From the NCBI GenBank assembly GCA_000708835.1, contig DF237323.1, forward strand, positions 1 through 64,000: DNA of 64,000 nt, given 5' to 3'. Under the pieces are notes generated by a model, which ran no database searches, was not told the origin of the DNA, and worked only from the letters and a program-made list of their open reading frames with translations. Both the position numbers and the translations under genes were made by a program. Below, piece by piece: positions 11,601-30,308 of the stretch. Numbering within the stretch: the first letter of the stretch is position 1; each line of letters begins with the position of its first letter. The stretch comes from Klebsormidium nitens (lineage: Eukaryota; Streptophyta; Klebsormidiophyceae; Klebsormidiales; Klebsormidiaceae).

Positions 11601-14600
11601 CCGACGGGAACCCAATTCTACAAGCACACGGTTGTACGAGAGCGGCCGAAGCAAACCCGGGTGTTGTCACTCCCTGTTTCTGATAGCAGGCAGCAATCGG
11701 ACCCTTATCCAGACCATATTTTCTGCATTGAAGTTGACTCATTGATACCGCGAGCCTAATTCGGAGCTTCAATCGCAGAGGGCTTTTAGGACAACTCGAA
11801 ATGCCTGTAGAAAACTAGGAGCAACTCCCAGTGTGAGCAACCTGCCCCCAAAAAGACTTTCTGCAGTCTGAAACCGCTTGAGAAAGAATCGAGGAAACGA
11901 TCACGGTCTTCTTCTTCCGAACTTCACGATTTTATAGCATTTGGGTGACTTTCCATTCTGTTTGTGCACGAAATCACGTTCATAGTAAACCAGCAGACCC
12001 ACAGAACGGCTACCACTGACGAACTTTGCAGAGCTCTTGACCGTGATATGAACGCAACGCTACTAGGGAAATGTGCGAGATGTATGCAGAAAATCACCTC
12101 CTGTAGCAAATGCGTCCCTTCCGTCGACATGTAAAACACGCGCTTGATCGGCGACGGCAGCGGGGGGCACGCCCCGAGCGCCTTATTCACATTGCGCACG
12201 CCGCTCTGCTCCAGCTCGGCGGGCGATGGGTGTGAAATCATGTTCTGCCCCCGGATGATCTCTCCGTTCCGCAGTTCCGCTCCGAGGACGAGCCGGTCGT
12301 TGGTGGAAACGGCCGGAAGGACTAGGCTGTCTTTCGGAATGGCGGAAATGGAGGAGTATGTGAAGATCGCGGCGTCCATGGAGCGGAAGAAGGTGCGCGC
12401 GCCCGCGAAGAAGAAGTTGCCAATGGAGCCGTTCTGGAAGGAGAAACGCTCCGACGAGTGCCGCAAGATCTGCACAAGCGAAATGCACTAATAAGACATA
12501 GCTTCTTAGTCGCAGTTTGAGAGGTATTTTACAACAGTTAAAGGGCGGAACAACGTGCGCCCAGAAAAAAGCTGCTGGTGGAGCCGTTTTGGAAGGACAA
12601 ACGCTCCGAAAGTACCGCAGGATCTGCACTGGGGGGAAATCTGTCAATACGACTTTGCAGTAACAGCTAACGAACAAGTTCGCCATTCAACTTAGCGTTT
12701 ATAACCATGCGGCATATCAGCGTACAGCAAAAAAGTTGTTGTTGATGGAGCAATACTGGAAGGAGAAGCACTTCGACGAGGGTTGCAGAATCTGCAGGCA
12801 GAGATTTTCGCTCAGAATCACTTCCTAGGATCCGTTCAGAAGGCATCCACGATCATGAAGAAGCGCGGAAGCATGTGCGGGCCGACGAAGTTGCTGGCGA
12901 AGCCCTTCTCCAAGGGGAAGCGTTTCAGTAAGTGCTGCAGAATCTGCAATTGTAAAACTTCATTGGCACAACTTCGTAACATCAGTGGAGACACATATGC
13001 ATCATCGAAGAGGCGCGCCGCACCCCTCAGGTTACATAGACATAGCCGATCGAGCCACCCCCAGAAGAAGAGATTCTCCGCAAAGCAACTGCAAATCTGG
13101 TGATTTCGGATGAGTCTTCGCTTTCACCTCTCCTTCTTGGATGTGGTCGAACCTGGCGGTGTCCCCTTTGACCAAGGAAAGAAACAGAAGGTCCAGATGG
13201 TCGTCAAATTTGACAAGAAACTCACACTCGCAAAGACTCCGACTTTACAAGCCCACGCACGCGGCACTCCTCAAAATGCATTGGACGATTCTCGCAGATC
13301 CGCTCACCTGTGTATGAAAGTGAACCAAAAACGCCCGGATTGTATCCTTGTACGGGTCCGACACTCCCGTCCACAGTTCATGCTCCCCCTCCACAATCGA
13401 GTACCACTCCATCTTAGCCCCCGGGGCGTCGACCGGAAGTCGGTGGCCCAATAGCCGCTTGACAGCTAGCGCTTCCTCGCTGCTCTCGTCGGAGAGTCGC
13501 AGGCAGCGAGACCGGATGTCTCCGACTGCGGGGCCCCCTGATTAGGAAAAATGAATGTAAGATAGAGCATGATAACATGAGGGACGCTGGAAGCGCAAGA
13601 CTTGATCCCCTTTGATGATAATGCTAGTGGCCATTGTTTGAACCCTGGTCAGATCAGGTAGGCTGAGGCAAGGCCTAGTGTCTCCAAAGCTGGTTCATAA
13701 GGCTTGCTTCCAACATCAGATCAGTACTTGATTGGGAGGCCCTGGTCATGAGGTTGCAAAATCTGTGAGTGGACTTTCCTTGCTATGTCTGGGCCTTGCT
13801 GGAAGGAAGCAGACACGAAAGCAAGACTTGTTTTAGAAAACATGCTGAAAGGGCGGTTGGACAGCCTCAGATGCACAGTTGGATTGGCTAGGATCCAGAG
13901 TCTATTAAATATCAGAATAACGCTTTGAGTGTGTCTGCGCAACACTGAACAGGAAGAAAAGCAGCTTCAATCAAGTCCAGCTTCGATCCAATGTACTCAG
14001 TCTGTATCCTGTCTGGATTTGTTCGCTTGTATGTGCCTGGGTGTGTTGAACGACGTATTTGTCATTGGACGCATTGACCAGCCCTTTGTCAAGATCAACC
14101 CCATGAGAGAACAACTCAATTTTAACATGAAGTGAGGGTTGCTATGAAATCTTCTTGGAATATTTGAAACCAAGTCACATGCTAGACTTGAAAAGGCTAC
14201 TTGATGGCAGCAAGTATTGCCGAACCGTCATGTCACATCAAGAGAGGTAGCTTGCTCACCCAAGACCCTCACAATCTCTGCCGTGCTGCCTCCATCGTCC
14301 GATACAGGAAGCACGTGCGACACTCTCGTCGTGAAGTGCTTCAAATCTTCAACCACGCCATTGAATGCAGTCCCTCCAGAGAACACCAGAAGTGAAGGGG
14401 GTTGAGCGCGCGCTGCAAATATGTCAGGTGCAAAGGTGGCCAAAGAAGGGTGGAGTTCCTGCTCAGGAAGTAGATTGGATCCACTGGGGCCAAGCCTCAA
14501 CTCCTCTGAGCTCTCAGCTTGCGCATTTGGCTGGGGTTTTGAAATGGTTTTTGTATGAGGAGAGCTTTCATGAACAAGGGACTGGGGTGCGAGACTGTGA

Positions 14601-15004
14601 TCAATCGGGACCCCAGGTCCGGATTGGTCGTCCATAAACCCCTGCCTTTGAGAGCCGTCCAAATAGGGCCGCTGCGAAGCATTGCTTTGCTCAGAGCGTT
14701 CGAGAACCCCAACAGCAGCAGTGGTTTTGACAGCTTCTGATCTGACTGTTAATTGAGGGCTGAGATACACTCCCTTTGCCACAAGCTCACAGCTTTGCTT
14801 GCCGAACTTGGAGATTACGGAGCCGTCCCCTTCACCCCATTGAGTTTTGGCTGCAGAAGGGCTGAGCTGGCAACTAGGCGTGGGGCTCGGAGGACGGGCA
14901 ATTGCTGTGGCGGCAGCAATAGACAGCTTAAATGCAGTCTCTAAGGAAGCTGGCGCAGAGAGAAGAGGGACAGAGGAGTGCATTGCCAATGAGGCTGCTT
15001 GCAT
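8660..15004 (-). CDS. CofD/YvcK-like (UPF0052) protein, probably plastid-targeted
   Basis: Eight exons in minus-strand order, all phase-consistent: 15004-14260, 13537-13308, 12469-12098, 11217-11116, 10313-10266, 9853-9725, 9179-9087, 8773-8660 (stop). The product is 610 residues. The first ATG after an in-frame stop gives an N-terminus rich in Ala, Ser and Leu, like a chloroplast transit peptide, followed by about 160 low-complexity residues. The catalytic-fold region starts near residue 204 with SGGTAFNG, then SDDGGSTAEI, GGPAVGDIRSRC, NGSIGNFFFAGAR, GMGSLYTSICPSL and LLNGTHDRETAG. These are hallmarks of the CofD/YvcK Rossmann-like family. Bacterial relatives are 2-phospho-lactate transferase (coenzyme F420 synthesis) and YvcK, which binds UDP-sugars. 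Plants have homologues of unsettled role, so I do not assign a substrate. The intron before exon 3 carries four echoes of that exon's acceptor, and another intron carries a perfect-stem hairpin. Confidence 0.92.
10645..10753. ncRNA. Intronic hairpin with 27-bp perfect stem (candidate small-RNA precursor)
   Basis: Bases 10645-10671 are the exact reverse complement of 10727-10753 (27 of 27), separated by 55 bases. A smaller inner stem (TCAAGTT/AACTTGA) lies within the loop. The hairpin sits inside the intron between exons 4 and 5 of the CofD-like gene on the opposite strand, so it could be transcribed either way. Arm length, loop size and total length fit a plant-type miRNA or hairpin-siRNA precursor. 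A short terminal-inverted-repeat element is the main alternative; I see no flanking duplication supporting one. I do not recognise the arm as a known miRNA. Confidence 0.5.
11250..11320 (-). repeat. Echo of a CofD-like gene exon 4 acceptor edge
   Basis: On the plus strand, 11263-11305 repeats the block 11180-11223 that contains the start of exon 4 of the CofD-like gene and its acceptor. Both contain AGGT-CTTTAA, ACGTTTG and GAACACCT words in the same order, offset by about 82 bp. The copy lies upstream in transcription, inside the intron, and is clearly diverged. It is another acceptor-side echo. Confidence 0.6.
12540..13100 (-). repeat. Four echoes of the CofD-like gene exon 3 acceptor edge
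   Basis: The first 60-80 bases of exon 3 with its acceptor (plus-strand ATCTGCA word at 12468-12474) recur upstream in transcription. Corresponding words lie at 12622, 12790, 12942 and, diverged, 13094, so spacings are 154, 168, 152 and 152 bp. Each copy keeps the order GGAGCC(G), GGAAGGA(G)AA, CGCT-CGA and GCAGAATCTGCA, with increasing divergence away from the true exon. Reading frames are broken in the copies. Confidence 0.82.
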
Positions 15005-15725
15005 TGGATGCAAACCCCAATTTCCCTTGCGCGTCACATGAAAAGAAGCTCTGCCAATGCTAGGACAGACATTCAGCGATAATGAATCTGCTCGCAGAAG
15101 GTGCACTCCAAGTGTCTGCTAAGATAGCGCCTCAAGAAAGGCACCATACAATTGAATGTACCGGTTTCCCTGCTTTAAAGATCAACGAGAAAGCGCCTCC
15201 TTTCAGACCTTTGAGAGCTGCTCTTTTTCTGCTAGGTAACCACGAATTTGCTAGCCAGGAGCTTGCAACCAGTGCCTGATCTTTTTGAAAACGAGCCCTC
15301 CCTTTTGTTCAGATCGAGGACGTCTTTCTGAATCTAAGAAAGTTTCTTCTGTGCCAGCAAGTGAAGTTTCATATCATTTTCCCCTCTGGCTGTACATTTC
15401 CAGGATTACGGTACTACAATAGAGCTGAAGCGTAGCTCGTATGAATGCCGAAGTTCTACGTATGCAACGAGTTCAGGACCATGCCCGGACGCTCCACAAA
15501 TCGAAAGCTGTCTGCTTATCTGACAAGATATTTTTGATATACGACTCCTTGCAAGTTGCATTCAGGTCATCTTGGAGAAAGTGAGCTGCTGAGCACCAAG
15601 CTGGAGGGCAAGCTCTGGACGGTGAGCCTGCATTCAAGGGACGAATCACAGGATACGAAGGGAGGCAGCCGGATTTGCTGACATACATTTCAGGACCTTG
15701 CCTGGCGTGACAAGGATAAAGCACG
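15005..15725. promoter_or_regulatory. Divergent intergenic/promoter region
   Basis: About 720 bp separate the start codons of the CofD-like gene (-) and adenylate kinase (+), so both promoters and 5' leaders must lie here, assuming neither gene has a non-coding first exon elsewhere. I see no strong TATA box next to either start and no obvious operator-like palindrome. Confidence 0.45.
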
Positions 15726-21662
<5,937 letters not shown>

Positions 21663-23500
21663 CGAGTTTGTCGATCCAAGAATAACGAGAGCGAAGGCGA
21701 GAAGTTGGGAAGAGGTTAGCAGGGCTAACAACCAATCCGCGAAACATCGATAATCGAATAGCGCTCCCTTATTGATGAGATTTTGACTTCGAGAAGAGGA
21801 TAAAGAGAGTATTAGACATCTGATTACCTGAGACTGCAATGCTTCTTTTGGATCGAGTGCACTTCGATCTGGAGCCAAATGACGAACAGTTTTTGGTGCA
21901 AATAGTACAAAGTGCAAACTCACAGCCCTGTTGTTATCGTCACACTGTGACACTGAGGCTAAAGTGCTGTATGTTGCTATTTTGGCGCTCTCAGGCTCAA
22001 TAGTGAACTCCGTGTCTGATGGCTGACTGATAATCGAGGATGCAATGCTTGATCATACGATGATTCTGAAAAGGCCTTGCGGCGGCGGCCCCTTGCCCAT
22101 AGCTAGGCGACTTTCTTGAACAAAGCTTCACAGATTTGAGGGTCAACCGAGGAAGTGCCAGTGGTGGTTGGTTGTAGTAACGTGACTCAGTGCCTGGGTG
22201 AAGCAGCCTGAGCATATTTACTTCGATTCCTTTTAAGTTAGATTATTTGTTTGTCTGGGCTTCCACCTTTGGTGGCTTGTCGAATTGCATGTCGACCCTC
22301 CTTCAGTGGCACATATATGCGGCTTGCTGGTAAATCCTCGCCGTGAGAGATCCATTGTGACCTTTGGCCGGCCACTCAGCCATCTGTCTAAGTACGCTTT
22401 GATCCTTTTAAAAAGACAGTATTGCAGTCACTTCTTGCCCGCAAATGATCGCGTTTCGAGGCTCCCAGTTGAAACCGGCGAAACTGGCCGATTTGATTTT
22501 CAAACTTTGATGATCTTCCTTTCGTTTGATTTGATCAATTGAAGACGAATTTTAGAGCGGCAAACATCGCAAGGATGACAAGGTTCGGTCAGAATAACTC
22601 TCTAACTGTGTTTTGCGAACGCGTCAAACATGCTCGGTGTTCTCAAGTGCATGATCAGCACTAGTACGATAACTGGCGACTAACTGATATGGCCAGAAAA
22701 GCCAAGGCTGCCAATTCTAGAGTTGGGAAAGAAGCTGCCAGCAAGTCTTGACAAATTTAGATTGCGTGAACGTCGCTGGCTATGATGAGACCGTCGCCCA
22801 GATTTGACGTCAGTCGTGACAGCCAGTGTTGTCAGAGTATGCGACACTAGTCTAGTTCTTGTTCTGTAACCGTTGGGATTCTCATCTCTAGCTCGCGTGA
22901 CCATTTCAAACCATTGAAACACTTGTCAACCAAGGAGACTCGTCCAAAGCTAGGTGACTGGGACTTCTAGCTCCGATACTCATGGGGCTCCTCAGAAAAC
23001 GTTCGCCTTTGTTGAGCATCTGATGCCACCCGGCCAAGACCAGTGGGGCTCGTGCGTAGCTTGATTCAGACTTCTTCCCGCTTTTCCTTTGATGATGCCA
23101 GTATGCCACATACATCTTCCCGTCACTCGAAATCGAGACTTTTCGGAGCGCCCTAGCCGGGCGACCATCTTTATTGTTTGCAGATTCTTCAGATTTTGTC
23201 TTTCGTCTTTCGCGCCAATCAGGGGCTCTTTGATTTCTCAAGGACGCAGTAATAGATCTATAGTCGGGTCTAGCGAGCTAAGGAAGGCAGGCAAGCTCAC
23301 TAACTTGAAAATACCCCGCAAATGTCTCCCCGGATCGTGATGCCAAAACAAATTTGTTACTGTATCACGCCGAGCGGATTCAATCTAGTGCATCGCATCA
23401 TGTGCGCCAAAAAGACGCCCTCTGACTGCTGCCAAAAGTCTGCTCGTAGCTGTGCCTTCGCTGTATCGCACTACACGGATGCCTTTAAAACAAGAGAAAG
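21663..23500. other. Intergenic sequence 3' of adenylate kinase
   Basis: I see no gene, RNA or clear repeat in this stretch. It contains the 3' untranslated end of adenylate kinase and passes into the tandem array that begins around 23.5 kb. Confidence 0.4.
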
Positions 23501-26174
23501 CGTCAGGATCGTATCCGACGCAGCGCCGGCCGTGACTGAGCTTTGATTCGTGTCTACCGAAGACACGAGCATTTCTCCTCATGACGCCGTTTGCCAACAT
23601 CAAAACGGCCCCTCTGCGCAGCTTCGCTTTCGGGCCTATGCGCGCGCAAGTTGCCCACGTGAACCTCATGGATCCACAAGGACCCACGTGGGGTAACGGC
23701 AAATAGGATCTGCGGAGCCCATACTTCAGCGGGGCCCCTATTTGCCTTTGCGCGTGCGAGACGCTCAAGAGAATCTCAGTGAATATAACTTCTCGGTTGC
23801 TGCGGTGCTATAGGTATTTAAACTTCACCTACTGAAGCGTCTCGTCCAGCTGTTGCTAACGAGCTTCGGCCGACTCTCGAAAAGTGTGCGGTTCCGCTGA
23901 TCTGTGCAGTTTTTCCTACAGAGGAAGCGTTGCTTTGGCTACTTTGGTCAAGATGTGCAAACCTGCGAAGCAGGATGGGCGGTACATTGTCTTTTTGGCT
24001 GTGACGGAGCCTCGCATGTCCGAACAGACAGAAAGATTCAGCTGGTAGTCATGACAGCCAGGAGCAGCCAAGTGTCAAAATCTGCCGGTCCGTTACGTTT
24101 TTCTTCAAACCAGGTTGACGTCATGACGTGATTGATGTACTGTCAGCACTGCGTATGAGGAGTCGCTTCTTCCGTTGAATAGGCGGTGATCAAAAGTGCG
24201 AACGGATCCTGTGGGAAGTTTTCTGAAACCCCATCACGGTTGGTACACTGTCTCGCTGACGCCTTTTCGATGATCTTACTTCTCGAAGCGTGCTCTTTCA
24301 TCCAAAGTATGCGAGAAGCAAGTTGAACCGGGTCTTCCGAAATAGAACGGATGGTACAGTACTTCGAAGTCAATTATTCTGGGGGCGGTATAGAGGGTAC
24401 TTTAAAATTTCGCTCCAGCAAGACCCCCCAACTCCAATCATCGGTGGGGAGCTTGGGCGGCGCACAGACGACTAGAAAGGCTGAATGAAGCCGTTTCGGT
24501 GGCTGCTGATGCCGCATAATCAAAGCAACTTTCCTTTATCGCCTAAAACACTGAAACCCCTAATACTTTAAAACCCGAAAACCCAAAAAACCGTCGCCAA
24601 GCGCTTCTGGTATGCATCTTGCGCCCATCGAAGAGGCTTGCTGATTGACGCTGAGACTTGGATCCGGACCGGTCGCTGTTCTTTTCATTTTGGGTAAAGT
24701 CGTCGGCCTGATTGATGACAAAACGGGCCGGGGAGGTGGTAAGAACTTACTCGACGCAACACCGGCAGTGATTGAGTTTCGTCTCATGTCTTGCAAAGAC
24801 ATCGACGCAGAAGTCACTCCTGATGCCATATGATGAGGTGATGAGGTGAAAACGGCCCCTTTGCGCATCTCTCGTCATCCGCAGGGCCTGGTGATTAACC
24901 TGCCCACGTAGACGCACGTGGGGCAACAGCGAACAAAATGCTGCACCGCCTTTGACCCTCGGCCTGGTCTCAGAAAAACCTGTTCCCACAGCGAGTTTTC
25001 AATGCAACTTTCCTGGTCTCAGCCGTTTTTACAGATTAAAAGCGTATTGCAAACATCTTGTAAAGCCGAGTATTTTCTGCCGATTCTTCGACTTGATTGC
25101 GGTATTTTGCAGTCTGTGCTAGCTCAAACGTAGCGTTGATGAGTTTAAGAACTTAAGGAAGAGTGCCCCCCAGAATAGCAGTTGGGTGCTTTACATTCGC
25201 TTTCTGGCTATTATGGAGCTTCAGAAAAGTCTGACCAGGACAAGGAAGAGTCGCACCGTCTTGATGGCTAGGAGCCGCTCCCATTTTTTTGGCCGTTCTG
25301 AATCTTCGCCGAATGATGTTGACGTCGTCATGACGTGAGGAAGAGTCAGTCACCGTTGCCAAAGCGTGCTTGAAAAAGTAGCAGTACGTGGACAGCGTGC
25401 CTCTCCGCGGAATGATCAAAGTCGTGTTTTCGACATGATCCCAGCTATGCACCTTTCGTTCAAACGGCTGATGTTGTGACGGGCGCGCGTAGGCCGGGGC
25501 GCGCGCGGCTGGGCTGAGCCGCACGCCTCAAGTGGGCGGCTTTGGAAGAGATCGAGCTACATTAAGGATCAACGTAGACTGTCCAGAATTCCGGCATGTG
25601 AACGATCGACTCCGTAAATGGTATTGCAGGAAGACATCTTCTTTCGCAAGAGTCTCGATCGACAGTGCGCCTTTTCTCAAAACTGGAGTGAAGATGTCCA
25701 ATCCCTGATCCGAGCGATGCAAATGCGGTGAGTCGCGACGTCAGTGACTGCCTTGCCTTCTCACCTACAACGTAACTTTACAGCGGTGATGCAGGCTTTC
25801 GTGAGGCCGGTTTCGACCCTTCTCAAGGATCAGCTCGAAGTGTCTGCTGATGCTACGACCTTTTCGCTTGCGTGGTCCGGAAAAGATTGTACCTCAGCAT
25901 CCGGACGTACTTCTGGGCTCTTCCAACGTTCACGACTTCCAGTTGGAGTAGCGGGAGGTCAATCAGGGTTTAAACTAGAAGAGAGCCACTGTCACTTTTG
26001 CCAACCAATTCCGGGACGGACATTGAATAAGATTCCTAAGCCCTTGTATATATTCGATTACTGAAAAGGCGATGAGTGAAGATCCGACCGGACACGATGG
26101 GCACTTCACAGCCTACCCATGCGAAAACTGCCGTCCCAGTGACGCCTTTCAAATTACTGCTGCTTAGCTTCGAC

Positions 26175-26354
26175 ACTATAAATCAATACCCGGTTTAAGA
26201 TCGTTTGCTGAGGCCGTTTTGATCTCAGCAATTCAGCTTTTAAGATCAAAATGGTCTGACACAACGTTTAAGATCAAAATAAGCCTGAAAACCTGAGTAC
26301 GTTTAAGATCGAAGTGGCCTCACAACGATCTTAAACGGGGCTATCATTTATAGT
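26175..26354. mobile_element. Foldback/MITE-like insertion with about 40-bp inverted ends
   Basis: The ends ACTATAAAT...CCCGGTTTAAGATCG and CGATCTTAAACGGGG...ATTTATAGT are imperfect inverted repeats of about 40 bp. TTTAAGATC-type words occur several times inside. The corresponding unit near 34.48 kb lacks this segment, so that copy acts as an empty site and supports insertion into the array unit. I cannot define a clear target duplication. Confidence 0.6.
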
Positions 26355-29149
26355 TAATTCTCTAAATGAAGCATGCTTTTGATGTGGGTAGTCTGAAATA
26401 AGAAGAGGTACTATGTAGCGAAAGTATGGAATCGTCGGTGATGAGAGTTGCAGGTTGGGTTGCATGTTTTTGGCCCAGAGCCGTTCCCTTGCGGAGAACG
26501 AGCGGCATACACATCGTATGCGTGAGAACGTTAGTCAACAAGTCCTGCCGAAGTCTGTTCGATAGCTTTGTATTTTGCTACGTCGCAGTCCAGTGTCTTG
26601 CAGTACAGAGGGTCTTGATAAACGAAAGAATCTCTACGTGGCGCTGGCGTAACTGAGCTTTGTCTCTTGTCTAGTTAATACATTGACCTTAGCATGACCT
26701 CCTGATGCCAGTCGCACGCCGATCGGCAACAAAATCCAACGACCTCTCTTCGCGTACTACCCAGTCATCCGCAGGGCCTACGGAATGAGGTCCTGCCTGA
26801 TTTCCGAACCCGCTCACTTGGACACACGTAGGCACCGAGGAAACTTTTCAGAGCCATTAGTTTTCCAGCGGGGCCGCTTTTAGTTTGACCATCTCTCCAA
26901 CCGAACTTCAACCGGCTTAGGTGAATAATGGAATCAAACCCCAAAATTATGACTATCTCTGAGTCCATCGCTACGTACGAACTCGCATTCTCTCAGAAAC
27001 AAGGACTCACACGTTTCGTTTTCTCGATCTTCGAAAGGCTGTGTGTCCTCTTTCCAAAAGCAAAGCGAAAGCAAAGTACTATCCCGTGCAAGTCAGACGA
27101 TCGAGACATTTCTAGACTATGCAAACCTTCCGTCGCAGCCGGTGGCGATTCAGTTCAACACATACTCAAAACGTCCTCCTTTAGTCAAGCCCCTCGGCCG
27201 ACCCTTCGGCCTGCAATTCTGCTGATTTGCAATTTGTCCTCCAAGAAATCCCTCTTTGGCTACTCTGATTGGACGAAGTCGAGTAAAATTTGCGATCGGA
27301 TCGGTGCATACATTGCTTTTTGCCTATGATCCTGGAGTTTTGCGTCTGTCTGACCAGCACAGATCGTGCATGACGGATCTCCTGAAGGCCGAAAGCAGTA
27401 CGTTGTACGTTCAAATCGCTGCCGTTGTATAACTTTCTCCGAAGGATGTGGAAGTTATGACGCCATAGATGTCAGTACTCTACCGGCCGAAAATGGCACC
27501 CCGGATTCTTTCAAGCGCGGTTCTGATCTCTGGAAAAGCATGGACGTCCTCGAAATAAGCCAACGTTTTGTAATCATGGGAGTCGATGGTAAAAGAGTCG
27601 ACCTGTAAGTTCGCGCCATTTGCAAAGCAGCCTTGGTTGAAAATCTGACAACGTATCTCCTTGCAAAATTGTGGTCACGAATGTGGGCGGGAAGGAGGAG
27701 ACGTATCAACTTAGAAACCGTCCGCCAGTTGAGCCGGCGCGCTGGCGGAGATGATCATTGCGATGTTCGGTTGCTGCTGTTGGACGCTTATTTTGGATCC
27801 GTTTGTATCCCTGCAGATTAATAGTATGGACTGAACGGTTTTTCATTACGGGGACAATTGTGAAAGTGGTTTGACATGTCCGCGGTAAGATGCACGTCGC
27901 CTCAGTCGCCGTCCTGCCTATTCATCTAGTTGCTAGCGCAACATTCAGCAATGATGCAAGATATCTGAGCGGGACTTCAACTTTCCTGTAAGACTTGGCT
28001 CACCGGTCTTCGTTATCTTCAATGCTGATGCTACCATTTTAACTCGCTAGAATCAGATTCGGTTTCTCCTAATCCAGCAGTTCGGGGTTTGACGACTTAC
28101 CTCTTGAAGAGGAATGGCCAGACTCTCAAACTTTTCCGAGTTTCTCAACGAGTCGCATACGGCCGGGCGAAGAGAATCATGGCATACATCTACTTAAGTT
28201 GGGCCCTACCTTGAATCCATACTTTTTAACTATTTTCAGAGGCGCTGAGGTTATGGGGTGCGTCGCAGGATGTGCCAGTACGCGCGCGCGGTACGAAGGT
28301 ATTGCTTACACAAGGCAGTGATCAAAAGTGTGACGGGATGCGGTGGGCAATTCAAAATCCACAGAGTGACATTTCCCCTGACGCCTTTCGATCGCTCCAG
28401 TTTTCGAAGTTGCATATTTTTCATGTGAAGTGTTTGCAATGGATACCTCGTGCGATGCGGCATATTTCGCTACGATATAGTCCCACGGGTGCGATTTGGG
28501 ATATCGCATGTCCTGTTCAAACAGACAGTCTCCTGCAGAAAACAGTACAGCGGAGAGGCCAGATCATTGGGGAAGAAGGGGAAGAAGAGAAAAAGTCGAA
28601 GGGCAGCCTTCAGCGCAGATTCAAGGGACTTAAGGGGGGGGAAATCAACATCTCGTCAAGGAACACCTCGTTACCGCCGCCTGAAGCTGCATGTAACCAC
28701 GGAGAAACATTCCATAATAAAGTCCAGCGTAATATTCTGGGGTAGGCGCATTGATGGTCACGCAACAGCTACCGTTCACGGCGTGCATATGTACTATGAG
28801 ATGGATTCTTGGAAAGCCCGTTTAATTGGGAAGGTGCTGGATCCTCAGTGCACTAGAAGATTTGACGCCCATAAAGTTTATGTCCAGGTCGACATCATGA
28901 GGCCAAGAGCCGCCACGTGGCCTTCGTAATCATCGCGCTCTCCACCCAGCTCGTGCTCAGAACCTGTGCATTTTTTATTCACTCTCAATGTAATCAGATC
29001 AAAATCGTCCTGATTTGGAAAGAAGAATTTAGAGCGCGCGCGGCAAATTGGACTGGACGCGAGCTGGCGATGTTGACTTTTTGAAAGGGGTCTTTGACGT
29101 TATTTGCAGATGGACCCTGTGCATGTCGTCAGTGCCTCCGTAACTTGCC

Positions 29150-29185
29150 CACGTAAACCCACGTGGACACACGTGGACCCACGAA
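29150..29185 (+). promoter_or_regulatory. Four ACGTG/G-box-like words at exact 10-bp phase
   Basis: CACGTA at 29150, CACGTG at 29160, CACGTG at 29170 and CCACGA with its CACG at 29180 follow at exactly 10-bp steps. G-boxes are bound by plant bZIP and bHLH factors. Placing them on one face of the helix suggests cooperative binding or selection on phase; this is inference. Confidence 0.5.
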
Positions 29186-29954
29186 TCCAGCACGAAAAAT
29201 TTAGTGCTCGTACCTAAGCGGGGCCTGTTAGTAAGACTCTGCGCCCCTCAGTCGACGCAATCACAAGGGTTTGGCAGTGCAAAGTCTCTGGTCGCCTCCA
29301 ATGCTTCAGATCAAGAACGTGATGTGGGACGTTTACGTGGAGCTACAAATCATCGGCCGACCCTTTAAAAATTTGCGCTTCCGTTAGCTTTCTGCAAATT
29401 GTGCTCGGATGTAACACTCATTTCGCTACTTGGATTGACGGTCACCACCGAAGTGAAGATTGGATAGGTGCACGAGGTGATTTTTGGCAATGATAGAGCT
29501 TCGCGCATGTCTGACTTGACAATCGTAGAATCGTTCTGCGGTCCTGACGGCCAATGAGAACATAATCAAATCAGGAAATTGCCGTGTGGTAATAATCTCC
29601 AAACGATGTGAACGTCATAAGTGGCTGATGTAACGTGAGCTGCACTGTAATGATGGGGCTTCTGCTGGGCTTTTGCAAGGGGTTTGCACGTATGTAGTCA
29701 ACCAAGTCGAGATGAATATAGTGCATCAATCAACCCGTTTTGAGCGCCAGAAGGGACCGTAGTCCTCAGAGCCATCCGAGTCTCGTCCAGGAGGAGCTCG
29801 ATGCTGAGAGCTTCGCCGTCAAAAAATCCCGGCAACGTTTGTAAAGCTGTATTTCACAGCGCATGTGGTCCCCAAGATATGTGACCAAGTATGCATGGGC
29901 GAAGTTGATGAGACGCACGAATGGCAAGTCTGGTGCTTCAAAGGCGCCGGCTTA

Positions 29955-30308
29955 GAAATCAAAGTATTGCAGATTCGGGCAAACCTGGCCGCCTGACCCG
30001 AGAACCGATTGGGACCGATCGCAGAACCTGCCCGATGCACAGAACTTGGACCGGGCTTGGACCCTTCGATGACGCAAAAAGGCTCCATCGAACGGCCCAA
30101 GTTCTGCGTCTGTTCCTTTGAAAAGGTTTGCCGATTGGCTCTGACCGGACTTGACTGGCCAGGCCTCGCAGAACTTGGGCCGTTCAATGAAAGGCTTTTG
30201 GGTCATCGAAGGGTCTCAAGTTCTGCGCATCGGGCAAGAATTGCGATCGGTCCCAATCGGACTTGGGTCAGGCGGCCAGGTTTGACTTGAATGTGCAATA
30301 ATGTGATG
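29955..30308. repeat. Long foldback with about 165-bp arms
   Basis: The outer ends CAAACCTGGCCGCCTGAC (about 29980) and GTCAGGCGGCCAGGTTTG (about 30268-30285) are perfect 18-base inverted copies. Pairing continues outward to about 29955/30308 and inward through GGGACCGAT and GCCCGATGC/GCATCGGGC to near the centre, with mismatches. It would fold as one long hairpin RNA. It may be a foldback transposon, an inverted duplication, or an siRNA/miRNA-like locus. It interrupts the tandem array. Confidence 0.7.
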
